This document shows, in pieces, positions 1 through 10,400 of a DNA stretch of 64,000 nt (positions within the stretch are counted from its first letter, which is position 1; each line of letters starts with the position of its first letter). The notes below the pieces were generated by a model, which worked only from the letters and a program-made list of their open reading frames with translations, was not told the origin of the DNA and did no database searches. Location of the stretch: the NCBI GenBank assembly GCA_005784505.1, contig VCAZ01000027.1, positions 716,001 through 780,000 on the forward strand. Reading direction: 5' to 3'. The translations under genes and the position numbers were made by a program. This stretch comes from Bagarius yarrelli (taxonomy: Eukaryota; Chordata; Actinopteri; Siluriformes; Sisoridae).

Positions 1-827
1 TTACAAATCCAGTAGCAGGAAGTCTACTTCCGCCGAGTTTAAGCTTGTCTGATATTGATTTGTGCTTTAGTGACTTTAAAGTAGTGATTTTAAAGCAGGT
101 TGCACTCTTCCACTGATCTCACTTCCATCCTGTCTATATGTTTTCTCAAAATTTATCTTTTAATACCTGTTTGTTGCTCAAAAATCGAATGTTTTTTTGT
201 TTTTTTTTTACTATATTTAATATTAAACCATGTGTGAAAAAGGAATTTTACATTTGGGCAGTAAAACAACATTCCCTCTAAAGCTGAAGAGAACTAGGCA
301 GTATTACCCATGCCTTACACTCACACACACCCACCTCTCTCACAGTTTCCACATCCTGTCTGACTCGCACATACAATCCTACCTCAGCATGTTAGAAAAA
401 CAGTTGCCTCTACTTAAAAATTTCAAATGACCTCTGTTTAGTTTTAGGTCCTCTTTTTTATTTATGGGTTCTTTTTATTTTAATAAGACACAGTGAGTAA
501 TTAACACAATGCAATGATAACTCTGTACGCAGTGATGTACTCTTTATCCAGTTAAATCTTTTTGTATGTATATTTATGCATATAATTAAACCAATAATGA
601 AAATAAAGCATAAATATGTTTGTGTTTTCTGTTGAACTTAAAATAATACAATTAATTATTTTAATGATTTATTTTGCTTTCCTGCTGTTCCATTGTGCCA
701 CCCTCTAAACAGACCACTGCTGACACTTACACTATGAAAACAAAAAATTATTATATGCTCTTTCTAAAGGTTTAGCTCCTCTAAAACAATCACACACAAT
801 CTTAAGCAGTGTTTGATGATTAAAGAA
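1..827. other. No gene or repeat recognised
   Basis: AT-rich sequence with homopolymer runs. The 66-codon frame at 230-430 shows no family motif and lies partly in CA-rich sequence, so it is taken as chance. I see no splice-flanked exon and no recognised transposon here. Confidence 0.5.
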
Positions 828-1051
828 CTCTAATATGAAATGTTAGCAGTGTATCACCCTTATAAGGACATAGGAGACATTTGTAAACCTGATAAATAAT
901 ATCGCAAGACAGTGGACATGATTTACCCAGTTAGGATGTGAGCCTGGATTAACATCCTTTGTTTATGCTGAATCAACATTTCAATCAACCAATCGTAACC
1001 ATCTGATGTCATCAGCATGTGTCGACCAAATCCCCTCAATCCATTTTTGAA
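828..1051 (+). repeat. Left terminal inverted repeat arm
   Basis: Its reverse complement matches 1190-1414 with scattered substitutions and small indels. The inner limit is where the ATCCATTTTTG block (about 1039-1049) meets its partner CAAAAATGGAT-like sequence near 1191. Confidence 0.75.
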
Positions 1052-1189
1052 AAATGTTCCCTTTTTTTGTCAATACTAGAAAAATTATTGTCTGTAACTG
1101 GAAATTCATTGATTCTGAAACAATTTACTGACAGCAATGATTTCTGGTTTGACATTGAATCACAACATGAAATTAGACTAATAAGAATT

Positions 1190-1414
1190 AAAAATGGATT
1201 GAGTTGGTTTGGTCAGCACACACTGATGACATCAGATGGGTATAATTGGTTAAATAAAATGTTGATCCAGGATTAACAAAGGTTGATGTTAATTGAGGAT
1301 CACATCCTAATTGGCTAAATTACGTCCACTGTTTTGCGATATTATTCATCAGGTTCACAAATGTCTCCTATGTCCCTTAGAAGGGTAAAACACTGCTAAC
1401 ACTTCGTATTAGAG
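1190..1414 (-). repeat. Right terminal inverted repeat arm
   Basis: Inverted partner of 828-1051. A GAGGATCACATCC motif inside the arm near 1296 recurs just at its outer edge near 1411 (GAGGATCACATCCAACTTAGC), so the flank carries a short degenerate direct repeat of arm sequence. Confidence 0.72.
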
Positions 1415-1444
1415 GATCACATCCAACTTAGCAAAATCACATCC

Positions 1445-3237
1445 AAGACAATGCTAAAAAATTATATAAGAAATGCATTGAAATAGAATTAAAAGTATGT
1501 GGTCTTTGTACTGTTCATATGAGAAGAAACCCTAAATGTTAAAAGGTCTGTGACAAAAGCACATTTTCCATTTAGCTGCGTTTTAGTTCTTTATTTAACA
1601 TGCAAAGTTAAATGCTCAATTAAAGCAATTTAAAAGCAACACTTTTAAAACACTGGCCCTGGTTACGCTCTTTCCTAAATATCCTCAAAATCTTATGCAG
1701 AATTGCCAAGTCTGTTCTTGGAGACTTTCCATTTCATTCCACTGAAATGTCACACATGGCTATTTCCCACATTTGTGTATAACATCAGTGGATAGTGTTT
1801 TGTACCTCTATGCAAGCACAGTTACTCACTTATTCTGGCTCTCAGCCATGCAAAGTAGGCATCATGTATTCGGCTTTGGCAATCATAATAGTAAAAATTG
1901 CTGTAATTTACTTTAGAGGTTGTGATTAAGGTTTGCACTTTAAAATTCCAGACTTTTTACAGACATAGATGCATGGACTCCTGAATCTGATTAAACACAC
2001 AATGTTTTTCAAGGTTCATATGCTGAGCAAGTCCTGTTATCACTCCTTCTACTGCATGTGAACAAAAACACTGTTTTTCATAATTTGTAACAAGATGAAC
2101 ATGTGACTTTGTACAGCCACAGAAAATCAAGCTGATTCTATATACATAGAATCAACAAGCAGCAATGTGGGAACTCTATTTTTGTGTTTATAAGTTTATA
2201 CAGGCATGTGGCCAAAACACTTTCTGTATTTTTCCAAAGTAACTGCTGTTTAGTCCGCTAGCTGTGTGTGGCCACCTTTTGAACACAAATAATCAACTTG
2301 TGTTTATAATGTATTCAACTTGAGTTCTGTTGAGTTCAAAAAGCTTAATTTTACATCCATTTTTAATGTACATAATTTTACTTACCCTTTATTTTTTCTA
2401 TCTGTTCACATACACACCCTAAAATATAAGCTCAGTTATGTAATGTTAATTTATTAATAATTGCAAAGTATTTTTACAAAGATGACATATTTGCAGCATC
2501 GTTGACAATAAGATGATTATTGTCAACCTAATACAGGTATTAACATTTTGTTTTGATAAAAACAGAACAGAAAATAGAAAAAAACAAAACCAAACCTATT
2601 TACATAAGAGGGTGAGGCATTTATCTAGCCATAAAAACTATAATCATTGTATTAAAACTATTTTTAAATTGTTTTGGAAACACAATAAAACATTATGTTA
2701 ATAGTAAGCTTACATTTGTAACAAGTAACAAGATTTAAATTTTTATACTAAAGCAATTGTTGTGTTTAGTCGGGTCAATTACATACCCTTCAAAAATCAT
2801 CTCCTTAAAAGTTATGTTTACATTAGTTTTGTACTTCTTTAGAAAATGTTGACAGGGTGAAATTTCTTAATTAGTTTAAAATGTATTTATTGTAGCTTTA
2901 TTACTTAAAATATTTTTAGTAAGTAAATGTTTTTCATTAGATTTTTGAAATAATTTTTTTTAAATAAAAAACACTGGTGATATAGAAATAATATTTTTAA
3001 CGAAAAGACCTGCACACTTAAATACATTTTACTGCACACACATACATCTGTTATTGGTAGGGTAGGCGAGGGAATTGCTCATACATTAGCTAAACTGCAC
3101 ATACATGTTGTTTGCATGCAATTGTTCAGTATAGCATGTAATGTATTACATATGTCATTTAAGTATTTTATGTTTTTGTTATTTAATAGATACATTTTTT
3201 ATATTAAATTTTGGTTTACATGGAGGAAAAGATTCAC
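1445..3237. other. AT-rich, nothing recognised
   Basis: Low-complexity AT-rich DNA with many short A and T runs. No protein motif, SINE box pair, splice-flanked exon or long microsatellite was seen. Confidence 0.5.
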
Positions 3238-3362
3238 AAATGGATTGAGGCTGGTTTGTTCGGCACACACTGATGACATCAGATAATTATAATTTTATGA
3301 TAGAAATGTTGATTCAAGGTTAACAAATAATGTTAATCCAGGATCACATCGTACTTGGCAAA
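3238..3362 (+). mobile_element. Truncated third copy of the fold-back arm
   Basis: Matches 1194-1310 of the right arm in the same orientation. It shares AATGGATTGAG, CACACACTGATGACATCAGA, GAAATGTTGATTCA and CCAGGATCACATC. The outer part of the arm and the partner arm were not found, so it is either a solo-arm fragment or the end of a different, longer element continuing to the right. Confidence 0.7.
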
Positions 3363-3600
3363 AAATATGTCATACGTTGAAATAAGTCACCTTCACTAGG
3401 TGGAGCTCCACTCAAGAGCAAAAATACGTCATCTCCATAGCTCCACTCGCCGGTGGTTTTCAGACAGTCCCATCTCCAACGAGTTAAGACAGGCCGAAAT
3501 TTTCAATGGAAATCAACGAGACTTTTGGCCGAATCAAGCTTTCATATCGGGAAACTAAAGTACTTCGAAAATGAAGATTTACTGCTTTTCCTAGTCTGGT
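3363..3600. other. Unexplained segment of distinct composition
   Basis: Directly follows the truncated arm and is richer in GC and CpG than its neighbours, with blocks such as GGTGGAGCTCCACT and CTCCACTCGCCGGTGG. No protein family is recognisable. It may be internal sequence of a larger element that shares the fold-back termini. Confidence 0.3.
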
Positions 3601-4102
3601 GTTAATACTATTACTAGATTTACATTCAAAACATTGCTCTATAAATTACAAATGTGTGTTCTAATCTAGGAAGAGCAGGTTCTTAACATGACTAATTAAA
3701 TCCACATTTCGATTATCATAGCAAAGTTTGTGGTCACCATATGTGGTTCCTTTCCAAAATGTTGATACAAATTTGAAAGGTCAGAGTTGTCTAGAATGTT
3801 TTTGTAGCATTACATTATTCCTTCACTGGAACTAAGAGACTCCAACACTATTTCAACATGACAAGTCCCTGACCTCCATTAAGACATGATGTGTTATGAT
3901 TGTCTAGCACTTAAAACCTTTGTGAACTTTTTCACATTTTGTGACTTTACAACCACAAACTTGAATGTTTTTTTAATGACATTTTATGTGAAAGACCAAC
4001 ACAAAGGAGCACATAATTGTAAGGAAAACGAAAATGATATACGTTTTTTTTTAATCTTAAGCAAATAAAAATCTGAAAAGCATGGTGTGCATTTGTATTC
4101 AG

Positions 4103-4420
4103 CCCCCCTGTGTCAATACTTTGTAGAGCCACCTTTGCTGCATTTACAGCTGCAAGTCTTTTGGGGTATGTCTCTACCAGCTTTGCACATCTAGAGACCA
4201 AAATGTTTGCCCATTTTTCTTTGCAAAATAGCTCAAGCTCATCCAGATTGGATGGGGAGCATCTGTGAATAGAAATTTTCAAATCTTGTCACATACTCAA
4301 TAGGATTTAGGTCTTGACTTTGACTGGGACATTCTACCTATTTTTGACCCACCACTTTCCATTGTAGCTCTGGCTGTATGTTTAGGGTCATTGTCTTGCT
4401 TGAAGACTGAATCTTTCTTC
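4103..4420 (-). pseudogene. Tc1-like transposase, catalytic C-terminal fragment
   Basis: Minus-strand motifs are split over frames. QDNDPKH at 4378-4398 contains the second catalytic Asp; DLNPIE at 4296-4313 contains the catalytic Glu. From 4282 downward comes a C-terminal stretch (IHRCSPSNLDELE, then RCAKLVETYPKRLAAV). The order and spacing match a Tc1 DDE transposase, but the first Asp of the triad is absent and at least one frameshift lies between the QDNDPKH and SPSNLDELE parts. No functional product is expected. Confidence 0.82.
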
Positions 4421-4431
4421 TTTTGCAGCCT

Positions 4432-4671
4432 TCAACAGGTTTTCTTCCAGGATTGGCTCTTGGCTGCTTCTCTGACCAGTGCTCTCCTTGCTCGTTCTGT
4501 CAGTTTAGGTGGATGGCCATGTCTTGGTAGGTTTGCAGTAGTAGGATACTTTTTCCATTTTTGGATGATGGATTGAACAGTGCTCCTTGAGATGTTCAAA
4601 GCTTGAGATATTTCCCTAAATCTGTCCTTTAAAAGCTGGCCAGTGGCTCCAGTACAACACTGAGCTGGCAA
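4432..4671 (-). pseudogene. Tc1-like transposase, N-terminal fragment
   Basis: A 79-codon frame containing ISQALNISRSTVQSIIQKWK, the second helix-turn-helix part of the paired-like DNA-binding domain of Tc1 transposases. It is followed by NLPRHGHPPKL, corresponding to the GRPPK-type linker, and by LTERARRALVREAAK at the start of the second subdomain. The first codons (MPAQCC...) do not look native. In an intact transposase (about 340 residues) this domain binds the inverted repeats. The frame ends where the internal deletion begins, so the fragment is inactive. Confidence 0.82.
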
Positions 4672-5226
4672 ATAATCTGCCAGTGACTCATTCTGTTGGA
4701 AAACTGTGGTAATGACGTACGGAAAATGTCTGTAAAAACAGGCGTGTGTTCTCTTTATTGCCGAACATTTGGACTACATTTGGTGGTGTAGTCTGGGAAA
4801 AGATTATCTTTAAAAATGGACAGATATTTGCATTAAAATAAAACCATACAATTAAATGAACGATTTCCATCTGCTGGTTGCCCCAAGTAATGGCCCTAAA
4901 ACTTAAAATTTTCATTAGTGCGTAATTACACCTAAATCAATTTGTAAATACTTTGCATTTGATTGTGTTGATTGCTACATCTTATTGCAGCAGTTTATAC
5001 TTGGTTGGATGCATGTTTCTAAAAAAACCAAAAACAAACGTTAATAAAAGCTCCTTATACAAATAATTCAGTGTGCAAGAATATATGTAAAAATTAAAAA
5101 TGATCATGTTTTCATCCTTTCTGTATTTGGAAACGTATGTACACTGAGTGAGTTACCGAATTATTAGGTTCATCTATCATGTAATTACACTTATTGGCCT
5201 TTTCCATAAATAAATATATAAACATA
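4672..5226. other. Nothing recognised
   Basis: AT-rich DNA between the Tc1 fragment and the LINE fragment. The right end of the Tc1 element may extend a few tens of bases into it. No coding or repeat signature was seen. Confidence 0.4.
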
Positions 5227-5500
5227 AAAAAAGTGGTAAAGAAGCGAGTACAGGCAGGTTGGAATGGGCGGAGAAGTGTGTCAGGAATGATGTGTGACAG
5301 GAGAATATCAGCTAGATTTAAGTTCACTACTGTACAAGACAGTAGTGAGACCAGCTATGATGTATGGTTTAGAGACAGTGGTGCTGAGGAAGAAACAGGT
5401 GGCAGAGCTTGAAGTAGCAGAGCTGAAGATGTTGAGGTTTTCTTTGGGAGTGACGAGGATAAGCAGGATTAAGAGGTTCATTAGGGGAACGGCTCATCTA
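5227..5500 (+). pseudogene. RTE-like LINE reverse transcriptase fragment (C-terminal part)
   Basis: Two overlapping plus-strand frames join across a frameshift near 5320. The first gives VVKKRVQAGWNGRRSVSG and CDRRISAR. The second gives LYKTVVRPAMMYGLET, then ELEVAELKMLRFSLGVTR and a degraded FIRGTAH. This is the region just after the reverse-transcriptase catalytic core in non-LTR retrotransposons; the wording resembles RTE-type elements, though the clade is a judgement from memory. Only about 90 codons remain, with no endonuclease, YADD box or 3' tail. It is a dead 5'-truncated copy. Confidence 0.78.
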
Positions 5501-6409
5501 AACTGTACTGTGTCCATATGTCCTTAGAGTAGTAAGAATAGTCTACCACATACATGATATCTAAATAATAGTAATTATTGTTCTTATTGTGGTCATTTCA
5601 ATCGCTGGATTGTGTTATTAATTAACATAACAACATATAAACATAACATATTTTGTGCATATATTCAAAAGTATCCATAAAGACATCATTTCCTTAAAGG
5701 AGGTACAGTTTGTCCCTGAATGTACTGGACTGATTCTTTTTTTTTTTTTTTTTGCTGTACACAAAAAAAATGGGATTTGACATGAAATGTTAACTATATG
5801 AAATAGATTATAGTTTCAGCCTTTTATTTTATGATATTTACATCTCGGTGTGGGTAAACAAGTTAAGACTAGAGTGTCTAATCTAAAGAATCTAAATGTA
5901 AATATGAAAAATATTTAGATGTAATAGTGCCTAATCATTCTATATTATATTATCTTACAGTTATCGTTTGGTCTCACACACTAAAGCATTTAGTTTATAG
6001 CAGAAACAAAATTGGTGTTGCTGTTCTAGTATTTCGCGTCATGGTACTATGTGTGAGTGCAGCCACCGTGTGGAAGACTTTGGTAATACATCTGAATATA
6101 CTGTGAAAATATACTTTATATAAATTATATAAATTATACAGTATATAGTATATACAGTGTTTTCTAGCTATGTAAATCCTCGGCTAGAAAAAAAAACAAG
6201 CAGGCTACTTTATTTTACACATGATTCCAAATGAACCATCTTGAGCACCACATAATCACATGGCCTCCAGTCATGCACCTGTTCCTAGTCACAGTCACTT
6301 GATTACTGATGATAACCCTGTTTGGAGTTACGCTATGTTTATATTTTATCTACTTTCTTTACTTACTAATCTACTGGTTATGCCTGTTATCAGTCCACCT
6401 TTTTATTTA
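5501..6409. other. Nothing recognised
   Basis: AT-rich sequence containing a T-run (about 5738-5754) and a TATA-rich stretch near 6117-6155. No gene or classified repeat was seen. Confidence 0.4.
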
Positions 6410-6680
6410 TTGTTTTATTGATTAGCCTTGATGTTCTCCTCATGCTTGCGTGGGTTTCCTCCCACAGTCCAAAAGCATGTACGTGAGGCTGATTGGTGTT
6501 TTTAAATTGCCCATAGAAAAGAGTGTGAGTGTGTGTGTGTCCCTGTGATAGACTGGCGACCTGTCCAGGGTGTACCCCTCCTGCTTTTCGCCCTTTCAGA
6601 GACGGCTGGGAGAGGCTCCAGCAAATCCCTGTGGCCTGAATTAGGGAATAAGCGGGTATAGAAGACGAATAAATGTAAAT
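6410..6680 (+). repeat. Teleost interspersed repeat, class uncertain
   Basis: Contains the phrases GTGGGTTTCCTCCCACAGTC, GACTGGCGACCTGTCCAGGG and GGGAGAGGCTCCAGC, then ATAAGCGGGTATAGAAGACG with a short AAT-rich end. I recognise this arrangement as an abundant dispersed fish repeat, probably the 3' end of a non-LTR element or a SINE-like derivative. The minus-strand 97-codon frame across it has no meaning. Family assignment needs a repeat library. Confidence 0.65.
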
Positions 6681-6733
6681 CATTACTGAATATCTGAAAA
6701 TTTTATGTACCTACTAGTGTTTGTGTCAGTAAG

Positions 6734-7487
6734 TAATAAAGTGCTGATGGTGGTTGAACATGTTGCCAGCTACAAGTTTCTGGGAATCTACATCTTTGAG
6801 GACTTTGGTTTTGTTATTGGTTCTCTGACACTTTCTGTCTGATTTAAAAAAGGCATCCCAGTGTCTTTTCTTCCTGGGACTACTGTGGAAGAACCACTTT
6901 TCCAGCTATCCTAAAGCACTTCCACTATTGTATAGTTGATAGGATCATAACCAACTGGATTACAGTATAGTACAGGAATTGCTCTGCCACAGATTGTAAA
7001 GCAGTACAATATGAAAAAAACACAATATTGGGACCCCAGTCCTTGCCACTGAGTATGTCCAAAGGAAGCGGTGTCTGTGCAAGGCTCACAGCATCATCAA
7101 GGACACCTCTCACCCAGCGCATAAACTGTTCCCCTCCCACCTTCTGGAAAAGGTTTCAGGTGCATACAGGCCAATACCAACAGAAACAGCTTTTACCCCA
7201 CAGTTACGTCCTTACTGATATCCTCAACTTCTACTAATTTTCCCCACTGACAGTAAAATTCCCCCCCCTTCAAACTTACAAACCCCTTAAAACTGCACCA
7301 AACCTCTATATTTATTCTCTGTACATTTGTATGTAAAATAACAAATAAAGTACAATAATATTTATATATTTTTCCATATCTTTCTGTATCTGCATTAATA
7401 TATAGTATACTGCATTACTAAATTGTGCATTTGGGTCAACTGCATTTCGTTGCCTTGTAACCATGTGCAATTACAATAAATTTATCC
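6734..7487 (+). mobile_element. L2/Rex-type LINE, 3' end with decayed RT C-terminus
   Basis: Plus-strand frames give HVASYKFLGIYI near 6757, the typical FLGI box downstream of the reverse-transcriptase core. Later come a DRIITNWITV-like stretch and CKAHSIIKDTSHPAHKLF near 7080-7130, which matches the C-terminal end of L2/CR1/Rex-like fish LINEs. Several stops and frameshifts break it. The non-coding tail holds AATTGTGCATTTGGG, CTGCATTTCGTTGCC and finally CAATTACAATAAA, the usual 3' end of this group. The copy is 5'-truncated and inactive. Confidence 0.75.
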
Positions 7488-10400
7488 AAAAGGATGTAGC
7501 TATTATATAAAATGATTGCCAATTCCAATTTTCAAAATTTTAATTCTATTAAAAAAAATCCCACTCCATAAAATCCAAATTGAACTCATTTAAGTCATTT
7601 ATCATGCCAAGAAGCATTTCTAATTTGTGTAAATAGGGCCAAGTGAGTTAAAAGCTAGATGGCAACATTAGCCCTGTCATAAATGTACAATCCTATTACA
7701 ATTAGTAGCTGCAGTGTTTAAGAAATATTCGAAAAATTATTGTGACAGCAAATATTTGTATTACTGTTAAAAGGCTAAAAGATTAATTGTAACTTTTTCA
7801 TACACCTATCTTAAAATCTAAAATAGAATTGACAATTGTATCCTAAAACCCAGACAAACCCCCTCTACAGTAATCCTGATAAAACATTTAATAGTTAACA
7901 TTTCAAGGACATGGCACTGACATAAGGATATTAATGAACATCTGTGCAGCCAATGTACTGTAAAGATCTGACAGGTGATGGCGATATTGTGTAGAATATA
8001 GTGTGACACAATATGGTGTTACACAATTCACATGAGCAGGTAACAGAAAATTAAGAAAAAGGATATTAGTAAGGATGTTAAACATTATGTCTTAATTCTC
8101 TAAAATGTTACTGACATCAGTACAAAATTTTGAAATATTTAGCGAACACCAGATTAATTGTTCTGTTGCTTTTTTCTTAAAAAGGAAATTCTTAATCCAA
8201 ATGCAAGACTATATTTTAAGCATAATTTTATTCCATTCTGTTTCTTGACTCTACAATTATGTAAATAGTCACATTTTCTCAGTATTGTGCTCACATTATT
8301 TTTCAGCACATCCCACACACCTCCAGTCCAGCTCATTGCGGACCAGCATGCTTAAGTGTCACGTCCCTGGTTATTTATTTTTCCTCTTCATTTTCTTCTT
8401 CTTCTTCTTGTTTTTGTTTTCAGACAAGCACATAATATTTAAGTACAAGGCAGGCATAGTGGTGGACTGTATGTTGCGCAGAGGATTTTGTCTTTCATTA
8501 GGTATCCCCTAACAGATCGGGTGCTATAACAAATTTTCATTGTCAAAGAGTTGACTGTGGGTTAGTTCATTTATATATTTATTCCACAGTGAATAAATAA
8601 ATTTTAATTAAATAATGTTAACATTATGGACTGACCCAAATCCACTATATCTGGAGTGGTACACTGATAACCCTGACAAGATGTTTCCAGGCAGCTCACA
8701 CAAGGGATTACAGAGGCATTTTAAAAGCTCTCCCAAGATGTCGGAGTTCAGTCCTATACCTTTAAAGTGACCATAAATCTAAAGACAAATGGACATTTTC
8801 TGTGTTTGCCCTAAGAATGTCAAAAATGAACCTGGAACAGGGGTGGTGGTTTTAAATCAGTTGTAGTCAATATATGACAACAGACCCACTGCATTTGTTT
8901 GTCTGTATCTCTGAATCTTACGGTAAAAAAACAGTAGTGTCTAATCCAAGCTAAACTTTCAGCCAAGTATATCTTGAAAAGCTCATTTACCTGAGAGGTG
9001 CCTGTTGGATCTGTTGCTATCAGTGGCTTTTCTACTCACTTTGTTATCCATAAGCCTCAGGCAAAATTGTTTTAGGGGTAATAATTACTTTTATTTAAGA
9101 AAAGGAGAAGAATAGAGGTTACTTTTATTTAATTTAATCAAACTTCACCCTGTATAGTGATCAAGAAGGGTGAAATTCCAAACCATGTGTTCTACATGAC
9201 TTTCATCCCATTCTGCTGCGGTATATGGTTCTCTGTGAGCCTGCATGAGGGTGCCATAACTCAAATAGTGAGGTTGTACAGCAGGTGATGCTGACAGACA
9301 GCCACTTTCCTGACTGGCTCAGCCTACATGACCTACTCATGAAAAGGGGTTTATGGAGACAAGACATGGAGACTTAGGTCTGTGGTTGGTCCTGTCTAAG
9401 TCGGTTCCCATGTCTTGTTATATTTAATAGGAGAGACAGTGGGAATCCTGCAATTCTGGTTTATTTATGAGCAGATGGAACTGATTTAACCTTTCTCCCA
9501 GATCACATATCAAAGAGAGAGAGTGTGATAGGGATAAAAAGTGTGTTTGTTTAATTGAGTGTTCTTGCACACTGTTGATGTAAGACAATTTTCTGATATA
9601 TAGTTGAACTTTGCACTTGGGCTGAAATATTTTACCTCTTTTCCAAAAATAAGCATGTTGAGTGACACTGTGTCTTACCCAAGTCATCGTAAAGTAAACC
9701 TTTCAGTGGCTTTTTCATCATTTGCTCTGAAACTGACTGTGTTTTTATCTGTTAATGACCGATTTTACCTTCCTCCATTTTATATGGCACAAATAGAATC
9801 AGAAAAATGAGACAGAACATTAAAAATAAGGGCAGAAAAAAAACTTTTATAGATTTCTTTTTATGTCTGTGAACTTAACAGGTTTTATCTGTTAAGTTCC
9901 CTTGGAATAGCAAGTAAAATGTTCTTCCGTGAAATGTCCTTATTCATTGAATAAAGGTCTCTGCTAATATATAACCAATTACAAAAGTAGCATTTCCTGT
10001 TTCCCTTTGAGATTTTTCTAGTCTCCAAGTGCCAATCAGGACTGGAATGCCAGAACATGATTCTTATTTGCTGGGGTCAGCGCACCAGTGCCCTCACATT
10101 CTAAAGACTCATTGTTCCCAAGGGCTGGGAGACTCCATAACCTTAGCCCCTGCTCTCTTCCCCAAGAGCTCCCACATCAAGGACCCGCAGTGTTTACACA
10201 GCATCCGCTCATAGAGTGACCCACCACGTAAAGGATTAAACAAGGTAGACCCTCACAGAAAAGGATGTGGCGATTCAGTCTCTGCCATGGAGTGTTAGAC
10301 TGGGTGAAAAAGGAGGGGTGTGTCAGAAAAGGGGACATGTCTCTGCAAGGTTTTTTGTGCCGTTGACAATAGATAGCTAAGGTTTGCTTTATTCTGAGCT

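Larger units (their letters stand above)
828..1414. mobile_element. Fold-back (long-TIR) non-autonomous element
   Basis: The left arm (about 828-1051) and right arm (about 1190-1414) are imperfect inverted copies over more than 200 bp. Shared blocks include CTGATGACATCAGATG, AATGTTGAT, the stretch around ACAAATGTCTCCTATGTCC, and CACTGCTAACA near the outer ends. The spacer of about 138 bp contains no recognised protein. An 85-codon frame at 1019-1276 crosses spacer and right arm and is probably accidental. Arm similarity stops at the 8-bp terminal match CTCTAATA / TATTAGAG. No target-site duplication could be assigned. The structure fits a fold-back element or MITE; the superfamily is unknown. 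A third partial copy lies at 3238-3362. Confidence 0.75.
3915..4671 (-). mobile_element. Tc1/mariner (Tc1-like) element, internally deleted
   Basis: Read on the minus strand, the segment carries in order the Tc1 N-terminal helix-turn-helix, the second catalytic aspartate region, the DLNPIE glutamate motif and the transposase C-terminus. The plus-strand text around GACTTTACAACCACAAAC (about 3943-3960) resembles the end region of a widespread fish Tc1 family. The part between the DNA-binding region and the second aspartate is deleted, removing the first catalytic aspartate, and frameshifts break the rest. A complete terminal inverted repeat pair was not identified, so the limits are approximate. 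Confidence 0.8.

Noticed and set aside
1019..1276. 85-codon frame inside the fold-back element as a transposase
   Set aside because: It runs across the spacer and right arm, is very short and has no transposase motif.
6390..6683. 97-codon minus frame as a protein
   Set aside because: Lies wholly in a dispersed fish repeat and has no protein motif.
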